This document shows, piece by piece, positions 10,593-21,499 of a stretch of DNA of 64,000 bases (position 1 is the first letter of the stretch; every line of letters starts with the position of its first letter). The translations under genes and the position numbers were made by a program. The notes under the pieces are model-generated. The model was not told the origin of the DNA. It saw only the letters and a program-made list of their open reading frames with translations, and did no database searches. Source of the DNA: Cymodocea nodosa (lineage: Eukaryota > Streptophyta > Magnoliopsida > Alismatales > Cymodoceaceae); NCBI GenBank assembly GCA_036874045.1, contig CM072344.1:4498501-4562500 (forward strand). The letters are read 5' to 3'.

Positions 10593-11345
10593 GAAGACTT
10601 GTTCCTCCAATGTTTCCCCTCTCATCAAGCAATGTTGTTTTGCCATTTTGTCCTCAAACAAGTGCACCATTTTCATCCCTGGTACAAGGTTGGTGATTTT
10701 TGTGAGTTGGATCTCTATGTGTATTTCATCGTAAAGATCATTGATGAAGATCCCAACTACCTCATTCTCATCTAGAACTTCCACTTGGTTGAGGAAGCTC
10801 TCAAATTGTGATTGGTACTCTCTTATGCTGGATGTTTGCCTCAACTTTGCTAATTGTGCTAAAGGTTGTTCTTGAATCTTAAGGAGATGTTACTAAACTT
10901 AAGGAGATGTCCTCCTTGAAATGATCTCATTCATTCACCCAACCACTACTCTTGTACTAGTCAAACCTTTGGATAGTCTCACCTTCAAGATGGAGTGTAG
11001 TGTAATGAGTTCTTTGATTGTTGGCTACCTCATAGTAGCCAAAGAAGCACTTTGCGTGTAGGAGACACCTTGAAAAGTCCTTACTATAGTAAATTGGAAA
11101 AGTTAGCTTCAAGTTAATCCTAGTAGATCATCAATGTACCCATTGCTTGACTGGTTCCCCTCTAGGTCCTTGGGGTCCTAATCTATGTCATCCCTATGTG
11201 GCCACTTCGACCATATTTGTACTTCCTTAACCAATTCCTTAAGAATCTATCTACTTTCCATTGCTTCCTTCCTTTGCTCTTAGACTAATCAAAGCAACAT
11301 TTCTCAGGTCATGCATTTCCATCATACCCTCTAGCTTTAATACCA
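10557..11345 (-). pseudogene. Ty3/gypsy gag relic
   Basis: The minus-strand open stretch 10844-10557 encodes a retrotransposon gag C-terminal half: LRQTSSIREYQSQFE, FLNQVEVLDENEVVGIFINDL, then EIHIEIQL. This matches the usual form K-L-R-Q-T-G-S-V-x-E-Y-x-x-x-F-E followed by a FLxGL-type segment. Upstream, minus-strand translation to about 11340 continues the gag with stops. Gag forms the capsid of the particle. Just upstream (11345-11360, minus) is tttggtattaaagctag, close to the methionyl-tRNA primer site TTGGTATCAGAGC. No protease or pol follows, so the element is strongly deleted. It lies between two direct repeats. Confidence 0.7.
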
Positions 11346-11363
11346 AACTATCATGTTCTAATG

Positions 11364-11552
11364 TAGGAAGGCATGACTCTAGTTGGGATCAGATTTCCCT
11401 TTAACGTTATGATCGTTGGACAACCAAAGGGGGTTGTTGACTACTACGACACCAACTAATGTTGGTTGATGAGTACTATCAATAGGTTGTCAATGACAAC
11501 CATGATGGAGTTTGCTTGTAGAGGTGTATTCTTAGTGGATGATTCAAGAATA
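11364..11552 (-). repeat. Direct repeat B flanking a small gag relic
   Basis: Counterpart of 10405-10592. On the minus strand it ends next to the PBS-like word, the position expected of a 5' LTR end. Confidence 0.65.
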
Positions 11553-11559
11553 AGTAACA

Positions 11560-12028
11560 AGGTCATTTGAGGCTAACTAACCGCCACTCCCATGTAAGGG
11601 TATTACATATTAATAATACTTCAAAAAGTGTTACATGATAGGTTAAAAAATGAGGAACCATACTTACTCCCCCATACCCATAGCACAACCATATTATGAT
11701 TACATCTTAGATTTCCAACAAAAGATGACTCATGACTCTTAGTGTCGTGTCAACATCCATGTAATCTACCATTGTGTGGTTTCCTGATTCATGACATAGA
11801 GGAGATCCAACCTAGCACCACCAATTCTACCACCTCAATCCAACACAACAACACTATAGAACCCATGCTCCATGAAAATCCGATCAATTAGAACCTCCAT
11901 CATCCAGACCCATCATGAGCTCTCCCAACATTCACACCACAATTTTCACATTGTCTAAGCATCCTAGCCAATCATCCTAAGCACACCAATCACAACCACC
12001 TCCACCCTCACTTTGATGCTTCCCTTGC
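11560..12028. other. Intronic sequence, unassigned
   Basis: C-rich on the plus strand (many cca/cac words) without an ORF. It is probably part of an older repeat into which the Sirevirus inserted, but nothing diagnostic is visible. Confidence 0.3.
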
Positions 12029-12370
12029 CCATGTCCTCACAACACTAACCGAATTCCTATCCCGACTCTTGCACCCCTTCACACATCTCTCAAGTCTCTA
12101 ATTCTACTAGAGGTCATGATCATTCAACTATGACCAATTGTAGTTCTTGTATCATTCGTTGGCAACATTAACTATAGCCTAGATTTCATCTTTTAGAGTT
12201 GACACACTTGTGCATTTGTGAGTTTCTTCTTTTATTGTTTTCTACTTTCCATCTTCATCTTGGGGATTAGGTTTGGACATGTTTGCATCTTTATTTTAGT
12301 TCTTCTTTTATTATGCCATTTTTACAAAAAAAATTAGTATGGTTTTCCCTTAGTGACATGCTAGAAGAGT
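12029..12370 (+). repeat. 340-bp direct duplication, left copy
   Basis: From cctcacaacactaacc to cttagtgacatgcta this segment recurs at 18514-18846, directly outside the other end of the Sirevirus element, at about 90 percent identity by eye. It lies 16 bases left of the 5' LTR. Confidence 0.9.
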
Positions 12371-12386
12371 TCCTACCATTTTCCCT

Positions 12387-14028
12387 TGTTAGAACTCTTG
12401 TATTTTGATAATGTAAAAACCTATATGAGGAGTTTGTATATTTCATTTGTACAACTGAAGAGTCATAGGACAAATAGAAAATAAGCCAAACAGATGCTAC
12501 ACAAGTTAGTTAAAAGACATTCTAGAAGAACTTGTTAAGTTAGGTAACTTAACATGTATTTTACGAGCTTTACAAAATAGAAGAACTTGTTGAGTTAGAT
12601 AACTCAACATATAAAATCAAAAGGCATATCAGATAGTTTCAAGTAGAAAATTGGATAGTTTGAAGATAACTATTAAAGGTAGATCGAATAGTTTCAAATA
12701 GGAAATTGGATAGTTTGAAGATAACTATTGAAGGTAGATCAGATAGTTTTAAGCAAGAAGACGAATAGTTTGAAAATAACTATTCAAGGTTTTTAGGTAG
12801 TTTGAGACAAGTTTTTGGAAGGTTTCAAATTAAATAGTTTAAAAGACAAATAGTTTTGGAGGATTTTAAACTAACTAGCCTGAATTCAAGTAACCTCACA
12901 TGTGAAACTTACAGATTCATGTGACAAGCATGAAAGGAAAATTACTCAAGTGTTTCAGATAATTTCAAATAACTATTTGAGTTTTTAGATAGTTTTAGAA
13001 TAACTGTTTGAGTTTTTTAGAAGGTATGATAATACTTTCAAAATGTTTCAAACCATACAGTCCGAACTAAGTAATCTCAGATGTAGAACTTAAGTAGACA
13101 TGTGACTGGTAGAAAGAAATAATTGTTCAAGTTTTTGGATAGTTTCAACACTTTTGGAAGGTTTGATTCTACAGGTCAAAGCTTTTTAGATAATTTGACT
13201 CAACTGCTCAAGCCTTCGAATAATTTCAAGAAGATAACATCTTTGAAATATCTAACTCAGATCAAATGATAACTTTCTATATTTGAGACTAGCAAACCAG
13301 TAGTTACAACAAGTTGAATAATGTTGAAGAAAATATGATCATTAGAATTACAAGTATAAATACATTCAAATCAGTTAACAACATAAAAAGAGAAATAGAG
13401 TGATATATAGATATATAGTTAAAGAGAAAACATTGTAGTTCATCTACTATTACAGAAGAAAGTCTAATTCAGATTCCATATAATAGAGAATATTGAAAGT
13501 TGGAAATACATGAATATTCTCAAGCTCTCCATGTGTTGAAAGTTTGATCCAAGAAGGATTATTACCTCATGGCTTTAACTAGAAAGCTACACACTATGTT
13601 AGTTTGTGGCTTCGACCTGAAAGCCTCAAATGTTTGGTTGCTAAGTTTTGACCTAAAATCTTAAGGTTGGTTAAGAGCTTCGACCTAAAAGCTCAAGTGG
13701 TTGATTGGAGCTTCAACCTAAAAGCTCAAGAGGTTGGTTTTTGCTTCGACTTGAAAGCAAGTGTATGTAAGTATTTGAACACTTAGTGAAACCCAAGTGA
13801 TCCTTAGGAGTGGACTAGCTAAGTTGGTGAACCACCTAAAAATTTCTTGTGTTCTTATCTTTCTTTTCTGTTGTGTATATTTTATTTATCAATTTAATAA
13901 TTATGCATGATTTAATTATATCTATATGATTACAAGTTTAATTATTCAATTCATATAACTCAGAAATAATTTTAATTAGACATAGATCTCCATTCACCCC
14001 CCCTCTAGTGATCCATCCAATCCTAACA
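12387..14028 (+). repeat. 5' LTR of the Sirevirus element
   Basis: Starts TGTTAGAACTCTTG and ends ATCCTAACA. It contains two internal tandem arrays: a 55-bp unit with agatagtttcaag at 12631, 12686 and 12741, and a unit of about 32-35 bases around gcttcgacctgaaag at 13608, 13643, 13678, 13710 and 13742. A candidate promoter is not evident. Confidence 0.88.
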
Positions 14029-14079
14029 ATTAGTATCAAACCTAGTTGATCTCATTACATAGATTTAACCATCTGAGAT

Positions 14080-15480
14080 CATGACATCACTTCTCAGAGA
14101 GGGTTAGAATATCCATCATCCTCTCCTATTTAATGGTACCAATTATAATTATTAGAAAAATAAGATGGAATGTTTTCTCAAGAGCTCTAATTTGAGACTT
14201 TGGAAAGTAGTTTGTGGAACACCTCTTCTAACTAATCGTGAGGATGATTAGATTGAGGAGGATGAGAGAATCATCTAGATAGATGCTTGTGGATTAAATA
14301 TCATTTATTGTGCATTAACTTCTAAATTATTTAATAAAGCCTCAGCATGTAAATTTACTCATAAGACTTGAAATACTCTTTAAATGACTTTTGAAGGTAC
14401 CAACCAAGTGAAAGATACCAAAATCTGCATTTTGCTTAGAAAATATGAATTATTTAAAATGCTTGATAATGAATTTGTCACTGATATGTTTTCTAGATTT
14501 ACTGAGATTATAAATGACCTAAGAGGTTTGGGAAATGAATTTTTTGTCCATGAATAGGTGAAAAAAATTCTCAAGAGCTTGGCAGTGGAATGGAAGAAAA
14601 AATTCACATCAATACAAGATTTCAAAGACCTCAACAATTACTTAGTAGAAGATCTGATGGGCAATCTGTTGGCTCATGAATTTCAGATGAAAGAATGGAA
14701 AGATGAGGAATAAAGTGCTAAAATAAAAATAGAAAAGAAGAAAAAGCTAGCCTTTCTATCAATTGAGGAACTTCAAAGTTTAGACGAAGATGAAGTTGTG
14801 CTATTGGTAAAGAATTTTAGAAAATGGATGAAGAAAAGAAGCAAAGCCAACACATCAAAGAGCATGATTCTAATATGCTTTAAATGCAAAAAGCAATGAC
14901 ATATATAACCCCATTGTCCACTACAACTAGAAGAAGTTCAATAAGAAATAAAGAAGAAGAAGAAGAACTATAAAAAGAAAATGACATTGAAGGCTACTTG
15001 GGATGATAATAGTTCATCTAGTAGCTCATCTAGTTCAAATGAAGATGTACTAGTTAATGTGTGCTACACAACATAAGAGATATGTTATACCTCATCTCAA
15101 AGTGATTCTGATGTAGACAATGATAATTTAGATGTAAATATTCTTCTATTTACTATGGATAGTTTATATGTTAAATGCAAAAATTATAAAAAGAAATTAA
15201 ATGATCGTTTGCATGTTTAGAAGATACACATGCTGAACTTGAAAAATTACATGTTGATAATAGAAATTGCAAAACCAAAATAGATAATTATAATTGTAAG
15301 AATGATGAACAGATAGATGAAAATCAGAATCTGAAGTTTGAAATTATTTATTTGAAAAATACTATGCAAAAATTTACAAATGTACAAAATAGTTTAAATA
15401 AATTTATTGGTTCAAAAAGATATAGTTCAAATAGATTTGGCCTAGGATATGCTACTCCATAGGAATTACCTTACTATGGT
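14080..15480 (+). pseudogene. Sirevirus gag relic
   Basis: Plus-strand translation with many stops starts MTSLLREG close to the PBS. It shows a UBN2-type gag with FEGTNQVKDTKI, LLRKYELFKM, FSRFTEIINDLRGLG and ILKSLAVEWKKK. A zinc knuckle follows near 14875-14930 that reads CFKCKK-stop-HI-stop-PHC, so the Gly before His is lost to a stop. Then comes the acidic/serine segment LKATWDDNSSSSSSSSSN (about 14990-15050), a Sirevirus hallmark. The remainder to 15480 is rich in Lys/Asn and coiled-coil-like. Gag normally packages the RNA. The long minus-strand open stretch opposite it is a shadow. No protease, integrase or RT follows. Confidence 0.8.
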
Positions 15481-15657
15481 GAAGTTATCTAATTTTATAG
15501 AGATGATACTACTATGTTTGCCATCAAAAGAAGACCTAGACTAATGTAGCTAACAAAAGGTAATAAATTAAATATTTTCAGGACTAATACTTCTGAACCC
15601 AAGAAGGTATGTGTACCAAAATCTATTTCCTCTATTTGAATTGCAAGACTGAAATTT

Positions 15658-16879
15658 AAGGGGAGAAGTTGGTTTACAATTTCGAATCTGAAGATCAATG
15701 GAATAACATGTTAGAAAAGCTTAACATTTTGGAATCATTTATGAAAGTAATACTTGGTATCATAGAAGGTACCATCAATTGGTATAGACATGACAAATCT
15801 TAGAAACAAGTATTATTAGAGAAAGGGGGAGAAATCAAAGAAGTCAATCATATAGAAAATAGAGCAACAGCTAGATTATAGTCTCAAATTGTCTTCTACA
15901 CATAATTGAAAGAACCTCTTGAAGTAAGAATTTAAGAGAAGCTAAACAATTGGAAATCAAAAGTTGAATGTTTAAGGATCATTCATGATGGTTTGAAATT
16001 AACAATTGGTATCATAAGTGGCATTAATGATTGAATCATATTCTTCAAAGGGAATTAAATTTGCATGAGCTAGGATGTATGATAAATTGTAAAATAGGTG
16101 CAACAAATTTGTTTACAAGGAAAAATATATAAGTAGGGGGAGAGCTTATTGTTTAGAATCAAAAGGAAATTCAAGATGAAGTTTTGTTTCAAAAAGGAAG
16201 TTTATAAATTCAAGTACAAGGAGAGAAAATTGCAAACTATTTATAATTAGAAAATCTCCATATAGACAAGAGATCACACAAATAGGCGGAGAACCTATAA
16301 TTTGAAGTGACAAACAGATAACCTCCATCATATAAATAGGGAGAGAGCATGTGGCAGCAACTATATATTAATTGAATTATTATTGACATTTCATTGGTTG
16401 TAGTGTTTACAAATGATGTCGTAAACTGATGAGAAAAAGAAAGAAATATCATAAATAGGGAGAGAAATTATAAAGAAAACCTTACTATTTAGAATACGAC
16501 TATGAATCATTGACATCTCAATAATTGGTATTTGAAGAGATTGATGCAATTAGGAAATTGATATTTCAATATCAGGTATCACATACACATCTTGGCAAAG
16601 AAAAGATGGTAGTTATATCAACAAAGAAAAATTCAATAAGGGGAGAGAAATATGGATTCAATATAGAACTCCTTTTATCTAATGACAAAAAAGGGGAGAA
16701 TAATATGATAATTATAGTATTAAAAAGTTTTCATAATTCCCAACACACAAAAAAGCAAAGACATTATTTGTAATCCTTGTATTATTTATGTTCTGTGTGA
16801 TTTATTGTATAGAAATAATCTAGAAGTGAAATATATGTAATTGATTGTAAATGTTTTGTCATTATCAAAAGGGAGAGAT
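15658..16879 (+). repeat. Series of polypurine-tract-like motifs before the 3' LTR
   Basis: Variants of (t/a)aGGGGGAGAga stand at about 15658, 15821, 16131, 16217, 16281, 16334, 16452, 16636, 16689 and 16866. The last is directly at the 3' LTR and is the functional position of the plus-strand primer. Multiplied polypurine tracts are a known trait of sireviruses. The region is otherwise non-coding. Confidence 0.8.
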
Positions 16880-18511
16880 TGTTAAAACCCTTGTGTTTTA
16901 ATAGTGTAAAAACCTATGTGAAGAATTTATGTATTTCACTTGTACAACTAAAGAGTCATAGGCTAGATAGAAAATAAGTCAAATAGATGCTACACAAGTT
17001 AGTTAAAAGACATTCTAGAAGAACTCGTTAAGTTAGGTAACTTAATGTGTATTTTATAGGCTTTACAAAATAGAAGAACTCGTTGAGTTAGATGACTCAA
17101 TGTATAAAATCAAAAGGTAGATCAAATAGTTTCAAGTAAGAAATCGGATAGTTTGCAAGATAACTATTAAAGGTAGATCTGATACTTTCAAATAGGAAAT
17201 TAGATAGTTTGAAGATAACTATTAAAGGCAGATTAGATAGTTTCAAGTAGGAAGACAGATAGTTTGAAAATAACTATTCAAGGTTTTTGTGACAACTTTT
17301 CGAAACATTTCAAACTAAACAATCTGAAAGACAAATAGTTTTAGAGGGTTTTAAACTAAACAGTCTAAATTCAAGTAACCTCACATGAAGAACTTACAAA
17401 TTCACATGACAAGCATGAAAGGAAAATTACTCTAGTGTTTCTTATAGTTTTAAATAACTATTTGAGTTTTCAAATAGTTTCAGAATAACTATTTGAGTTT
17501 TTCAGAAGGTTTGAGAATACTTTCAGAACATTCAAACCATATAGTTCGAACCAAGTAATCTCACATGTAGAACTTAAGTAGACATGTGACTAGTAGAAAG
17601 AAATAATTGTTTGAGCTTTTGGATAGTTTCAACACTTTCAGAAGGTTTGATTCTATAGCTCAAAGATTTTTGGATAGTTTAACTCAACTGCTGAAGCCTT
17701 CAGATAGTTTTAAGAAGATAACACCTTTGAAATATCTAACTCAGATCAAATGATAACTTTCATATTTAGGACTGGAAAATCAGTAGGTATAATAGGCTAA
17801 ATAATGTTGAAGAAAATATGATCATTAGAATTACAAGTATAAATACATTTAGATCAGTTAACAACATAAAAAGAGAAATAGAGAGATATATAGATATATA
17901 GTTAAAGAGAAAACATTACAAATCATCTAACATTACAAAAGAAAGCATAATTCATATTCCATATAGTAGAGAATAGATTGAAAATTTGAAATACAAGAAT
18001 ATTCTCAAGCTCTCTATGTATCGAAAGTCTAATCCAAGAAGGATCATTGGTTCATAGCTTCAACCAAAAAGTTGCATACTATGTTAGTTTGTAGCTTCAA
18101 TTGAAAGCCTCAAGTGGTTGGTTGTTGAGTTTCAACCTAAAAACTCAATATTGGTTAAGAGCTTCGACTTGAAAGCTCAAGTGGTTGGTTGAAGCTTCAA
18201 CCTGAAAGCTTAAGAGGTTGGTTCTTACTTCAACCTAAAAGTAAGTGTATGTAAATATTTGAATACTTAGTGAAACCTAAGTGATCCTTGGGGGTGGACT
18301 AGTCGAGTTGGTGAACCACATAAAAATTCCTTGTGTTCCTATCTTTCTTTTCTGTTGTACATGTTTTATTTATCAGTTTAATAATTGTGCATGATTTAGT
18401 TATATCTATATGATTGCAAGTTTAATTATTCAATTTATATAACTCAAAAATAATTTTAATTAGACATAGATCTCCATTCACCCCCCTTTGGTGATCCATC
18501 TATTCCTAACA
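16880..18511 (+). repeat. 3' LTR of the Sirevirus element
   Basis: Collinear with 12387-14028 throughout, with both internal tandem arrays (55-bp array from about 17123; gcttcaacct units from about 18080). Starts TGTTAAAACCC and ends ATTCCTAACA. Confidence 0.88.
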
Positions 18512-18513
18512 AT

Positions 18514-18846
18514 CCTCACAACACTAACCAAATTCCCATCCCAACTCCCACACCCCTTGACACATCTCTCAAGTATCTAATTCTACTAGAGGTCATGATC
18601 ATTCAACCATGATCAATTGCTATTCTTGTATTCATTGGCAACATTGACTATAGCCTAGATTTCTTCATCTTTTATAGTTTACACACTTGTGCATTTGTGA
18701 GTTTCTTCTTTTATTGTTTTTTACTTTTCATCTTCATCTTGGGGATTACATTTGGACATGTTTGCATCTTTATTTTAGTTCTTCTTTTATTATGACATTT
18801 TTACGAAAATTTTTAGTATGATTTTCCCTTAGTGACATGCTATGTA
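18514..18846 (+). repeat. 340-bp direct duplication, right copy
   Basis: Second copy of 12029-12370, starting three bases after the 3' LTR end. Homology stops at agtgacatgcta; beyond it the sequences differ (tgtatgttc here, gaagagttc at the left). Confidence 0.9.
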
Positions 18847-20340
18847 TGTTCTTTAAATATGTTTTAGAACGTCAATCTCTCCTTACCTTTCACACAACTA
18901 TTAGTGCCTTTTTCTCCGTGCTGTCATGCTCATACATGGCACTCTCTTGTTCATACATAAATACCCTCATGCATAGGTAGTACCATGTTTGCATATTCAC
19001 ACATGAACAATGTCATGAATTGATGTAATACTTAGGGTGTAACATTATACATGAATAATGTCATGCCTAGTTTTGATACTTTATTGTGCACAACTATATA
19101 TATTATCATGCATACAAATAGAGCCTCATGTTCAAAAATATGCATAGATAAGTTATTGCCTTTACGTAGTTCATCATGAGTATGGTCATTCATGGTCACA
19201 TGTAAATGTTTTCCCTCCTACTTCCATGCTCTAATATGGCTTTCTTATATGCCTTATAGTGCACTCTAATATGTGCCTATATAGTCTCATTTCATGCACT
19301 CTAATGCATGCTCATATAATTTCATTCCATGCACTATAATCCATATTCATGTAGTTCCATTTTATACACACATTCACTCATGCATTCACATCCTTATATG
19401 CTTATGCATTCATGTCTCATATGTTCATGCATTCACATGAGCATGCTTGCATGCATATGTACATGCACTCACATATCCCTTCATGCTTGTAGTCATGAAT
19501 ACACTCATACATCTACTTGCTACAAACTTACATGCATACATTCATGCACACAATGTATACTCATACACATAGGCATATACATACATATAGCATCATGAAC
19601 ATGCACACACATACATGCACACATCTACATGCATCCTCATACTTACATGCTCACATGCACATACATGTTTACACATCAACACATTTGTCCACACACAAAT
19701 ACATGTGTATACACTCATGCATATAAACACACACACATGCCCTTTCATGTTTCATCTCACACGTCTACTTACTTCATCCATCTTGCATTTCTTTATATTG
19801 CTTGCTTGTTTAGGTTAGCTTAGTCATACACACACTATGTTTTTGACACTAAAGGCATTTAGACTATTTCCTATCAAACCTACATTTGCTTAGGAAGTCT
19901 TGCATAATTGTTCTCTCCTTCTAGCCCCTTAGGCCTTTTCATCTATCTATTTACTTCACTCTCATTTCATTTTATTTCACTTAGATTGCTTTAATTTATC
20001 TTCTTATCTCCTCTTTCTACATACATAAGCTTATACTTCGCGCTTAGTCTTAGAACACCCATAACATAAGAGATTAGTAATTCTTTACCTAATAGGCATA
20101 ACTAAGAAGTTAAGTAATTCAAGTATATGAGGTATTTTACATCTTCTTTATGTGTATCTAGAGCACTTACTTGAACTCATGGTTTACAAAACATAGTCTT
20201 ACACATCACATAAAAGTTACTTGCACTTGCATATAAGTTTTTCAAAGTTTACCCTCGATTACACTAGGTGTTGACTTCAAGTTTTCTCCTCTCTTCACCT
20301 TAGAGTGTCATAGTGGATGTCACACCTTTTATGATTGCAA
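18847..20340. repeat. Intronic low-complexity region, alternating CA/TG-rich core
   Basis: Between about 19300 and 19740 the plus strand consists almost only of words such as catgcattcacatg, acacacatacatgc and tcatgcacacac. The several overlapping His/Thr/Met/Cys-rich open stretches come from this composition and are not genes. The flanks (18850-19290, 19750-20340) carry similar but weaker wording and an aggtgttgact word near 20262. Nothing coding. Confidence 0.6.
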
Positions 20341-20929
20341 CATTATATTAAGAGTTGCAAGGATTTTAATGTGCAGGTGTTCTAAGTCTAAGTGAGGGCC
20401 TAAATGTATAAAATAGAGGAGATAAAGAGAATAGATATGAATAATTCACTTGAGAGGAAGTGAGTTGGGAATAAAAAGAAAAGATGAGTAGCGAAGACCA
20501 ATGAAAGTTAGAAGAAGAGAGGATAGTCATGTAAATTCCTCATTCAAGTGTGGATAGATAGGAAATGATCTAAATACTAGTATCATAGCCTTAATGTATG
20601 CATGTGAGATGCATGATGGTGCACAAAGTGAGAGTTGCGGTAAAATACAGTGAGGTAGTTAAATAGGGCATGGTGGAGAAAGGTGTGGTTGACAAAATGG
20701 GTGTTGATAGAGCATGGTTGGTGGAATGGCAAGGTGTGCATGAGCGAATGATGATATTCAAAGTAGTTGGTTGTAGACAATGGGTGATTAGAGTGGTGCA
20801 TATGGTGTTGGCCAATTGGAGTAAGCATTAGATGAGTTGTCAAGTATGCAAGAGGAAGAAGATGACTCACAAAGGGTGGAGTAGTTGTGCCCAAGTGTAG
20901 TGTGATCTAACTTACAAGTGCTATGTGCG

Positions 20930-21440
20930 ATGTGGTGTAAGCAAGCAATGTAAGGAGCAATGTAGGGGTTGGGTGAGATCATGGTGAACTAGCTAGATCA
21001 AGGTTAACCAATTGGGTGAGCACTTGGTGAGCTGGTTGGGTGAACCAAATAGAATGGGTGTGGAATCTAGCTTGGTCAAATTCAATCAAGCATAGTCTAG
21101 AAAATGGAGCTTGAATAATTTGTGGATTAGACTCATTAGGTTGGACTTAGGGTGCAACAAGGGTGTAATTGGATTTGAGAAAGATCAATTAAGTGCAAAC
21201 TTAGTTAATTAAACATGAGCAAGATTGTTAGGTTTGAGCTAATCCAATTAGGTTTGAACCAAATTAATTGAAAATGAGCTAAATTAATTTGATTTAATCC
21301 AAATGGCAAAAATTGGGAAGATTAAGGGTTAATAACTAGGAAAAGGACTAATGGTAAGAGAATGCCAATAATGGGGAAAATGTATAAGATATATGGTGTG
21401 CATTCTAGCAATTGGCAACCAATGTTGGGCCTTGAAGTAG
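20930..21440 (+). repeat. Gypsy LTR-like segment, plus copy of an inverted pair
   Basis: Counterpart, in opposite orientation, of 9850-10290. It is GT-rich on the plus strand, with ggttgggtgagatcatgg, many caattagg words and a final ccttgaagtagggtgtcaacacc. Minus-strand open stretches at 20583-20982 are His/Thr-rich composition effects. Confidence 0.5.
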
Positions 21441-21499
21441 GGTGTCAACACCTTTTAATTCTATTCTCCACCTCCAACTATTTTTAACACCTTAATATT

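Larger units (their letters stand above)
12387..18511 (+). mobile_element. Sirevirus-type copia element, complete ends, no pol
   Basis: The element is 6.1 kb with two LTRs of 1642 and 1632 bases. Both start TGTTA and end CCTAACA. A PBS-like ttagtatcaaacctag (14029-14044) follows the first LTR and a purine tract (aaaagggagaga) precedes the second. The interior (14029-16879) holds only a decayed gag and a 1.2-kb non-coding part with repeated purine tracts, so it must have depended on an autonomous relative. LTR end sequence, gag type and multiplied purine tracts all fit the Sirevirus branch. The LTRs differ at many sites (roughly 10 percent by eye), so it is not recent. The five bases outside the ends (tccct / atcct) do not form a clean target-site duplication. 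Confidence 0.85.

Noticed and set aside
14380..14637. 85-codon minus-strand ORF
   Set aside because: Lies opposite the Sirevirus gag relic and has no recognisable content.
12387..18511. Clean target-site duplication for the Sirevirus
   Set aside because: The outer five bases (tccct and atcct) share only part of their bases, which is not enough for a claim.
19329..19823. Four overlapping His/Thr/Met/Cys-rich ORFs
   Set aside because: All result from the CA/TG-rich low-complexity tract, with no domain and mutual overlap.
20583..20982. His/Thr-rich minus-strand ORFs
   Set aside because: Composition effect of the GT-rich repeat on the plus strand, with no similarity known to me.
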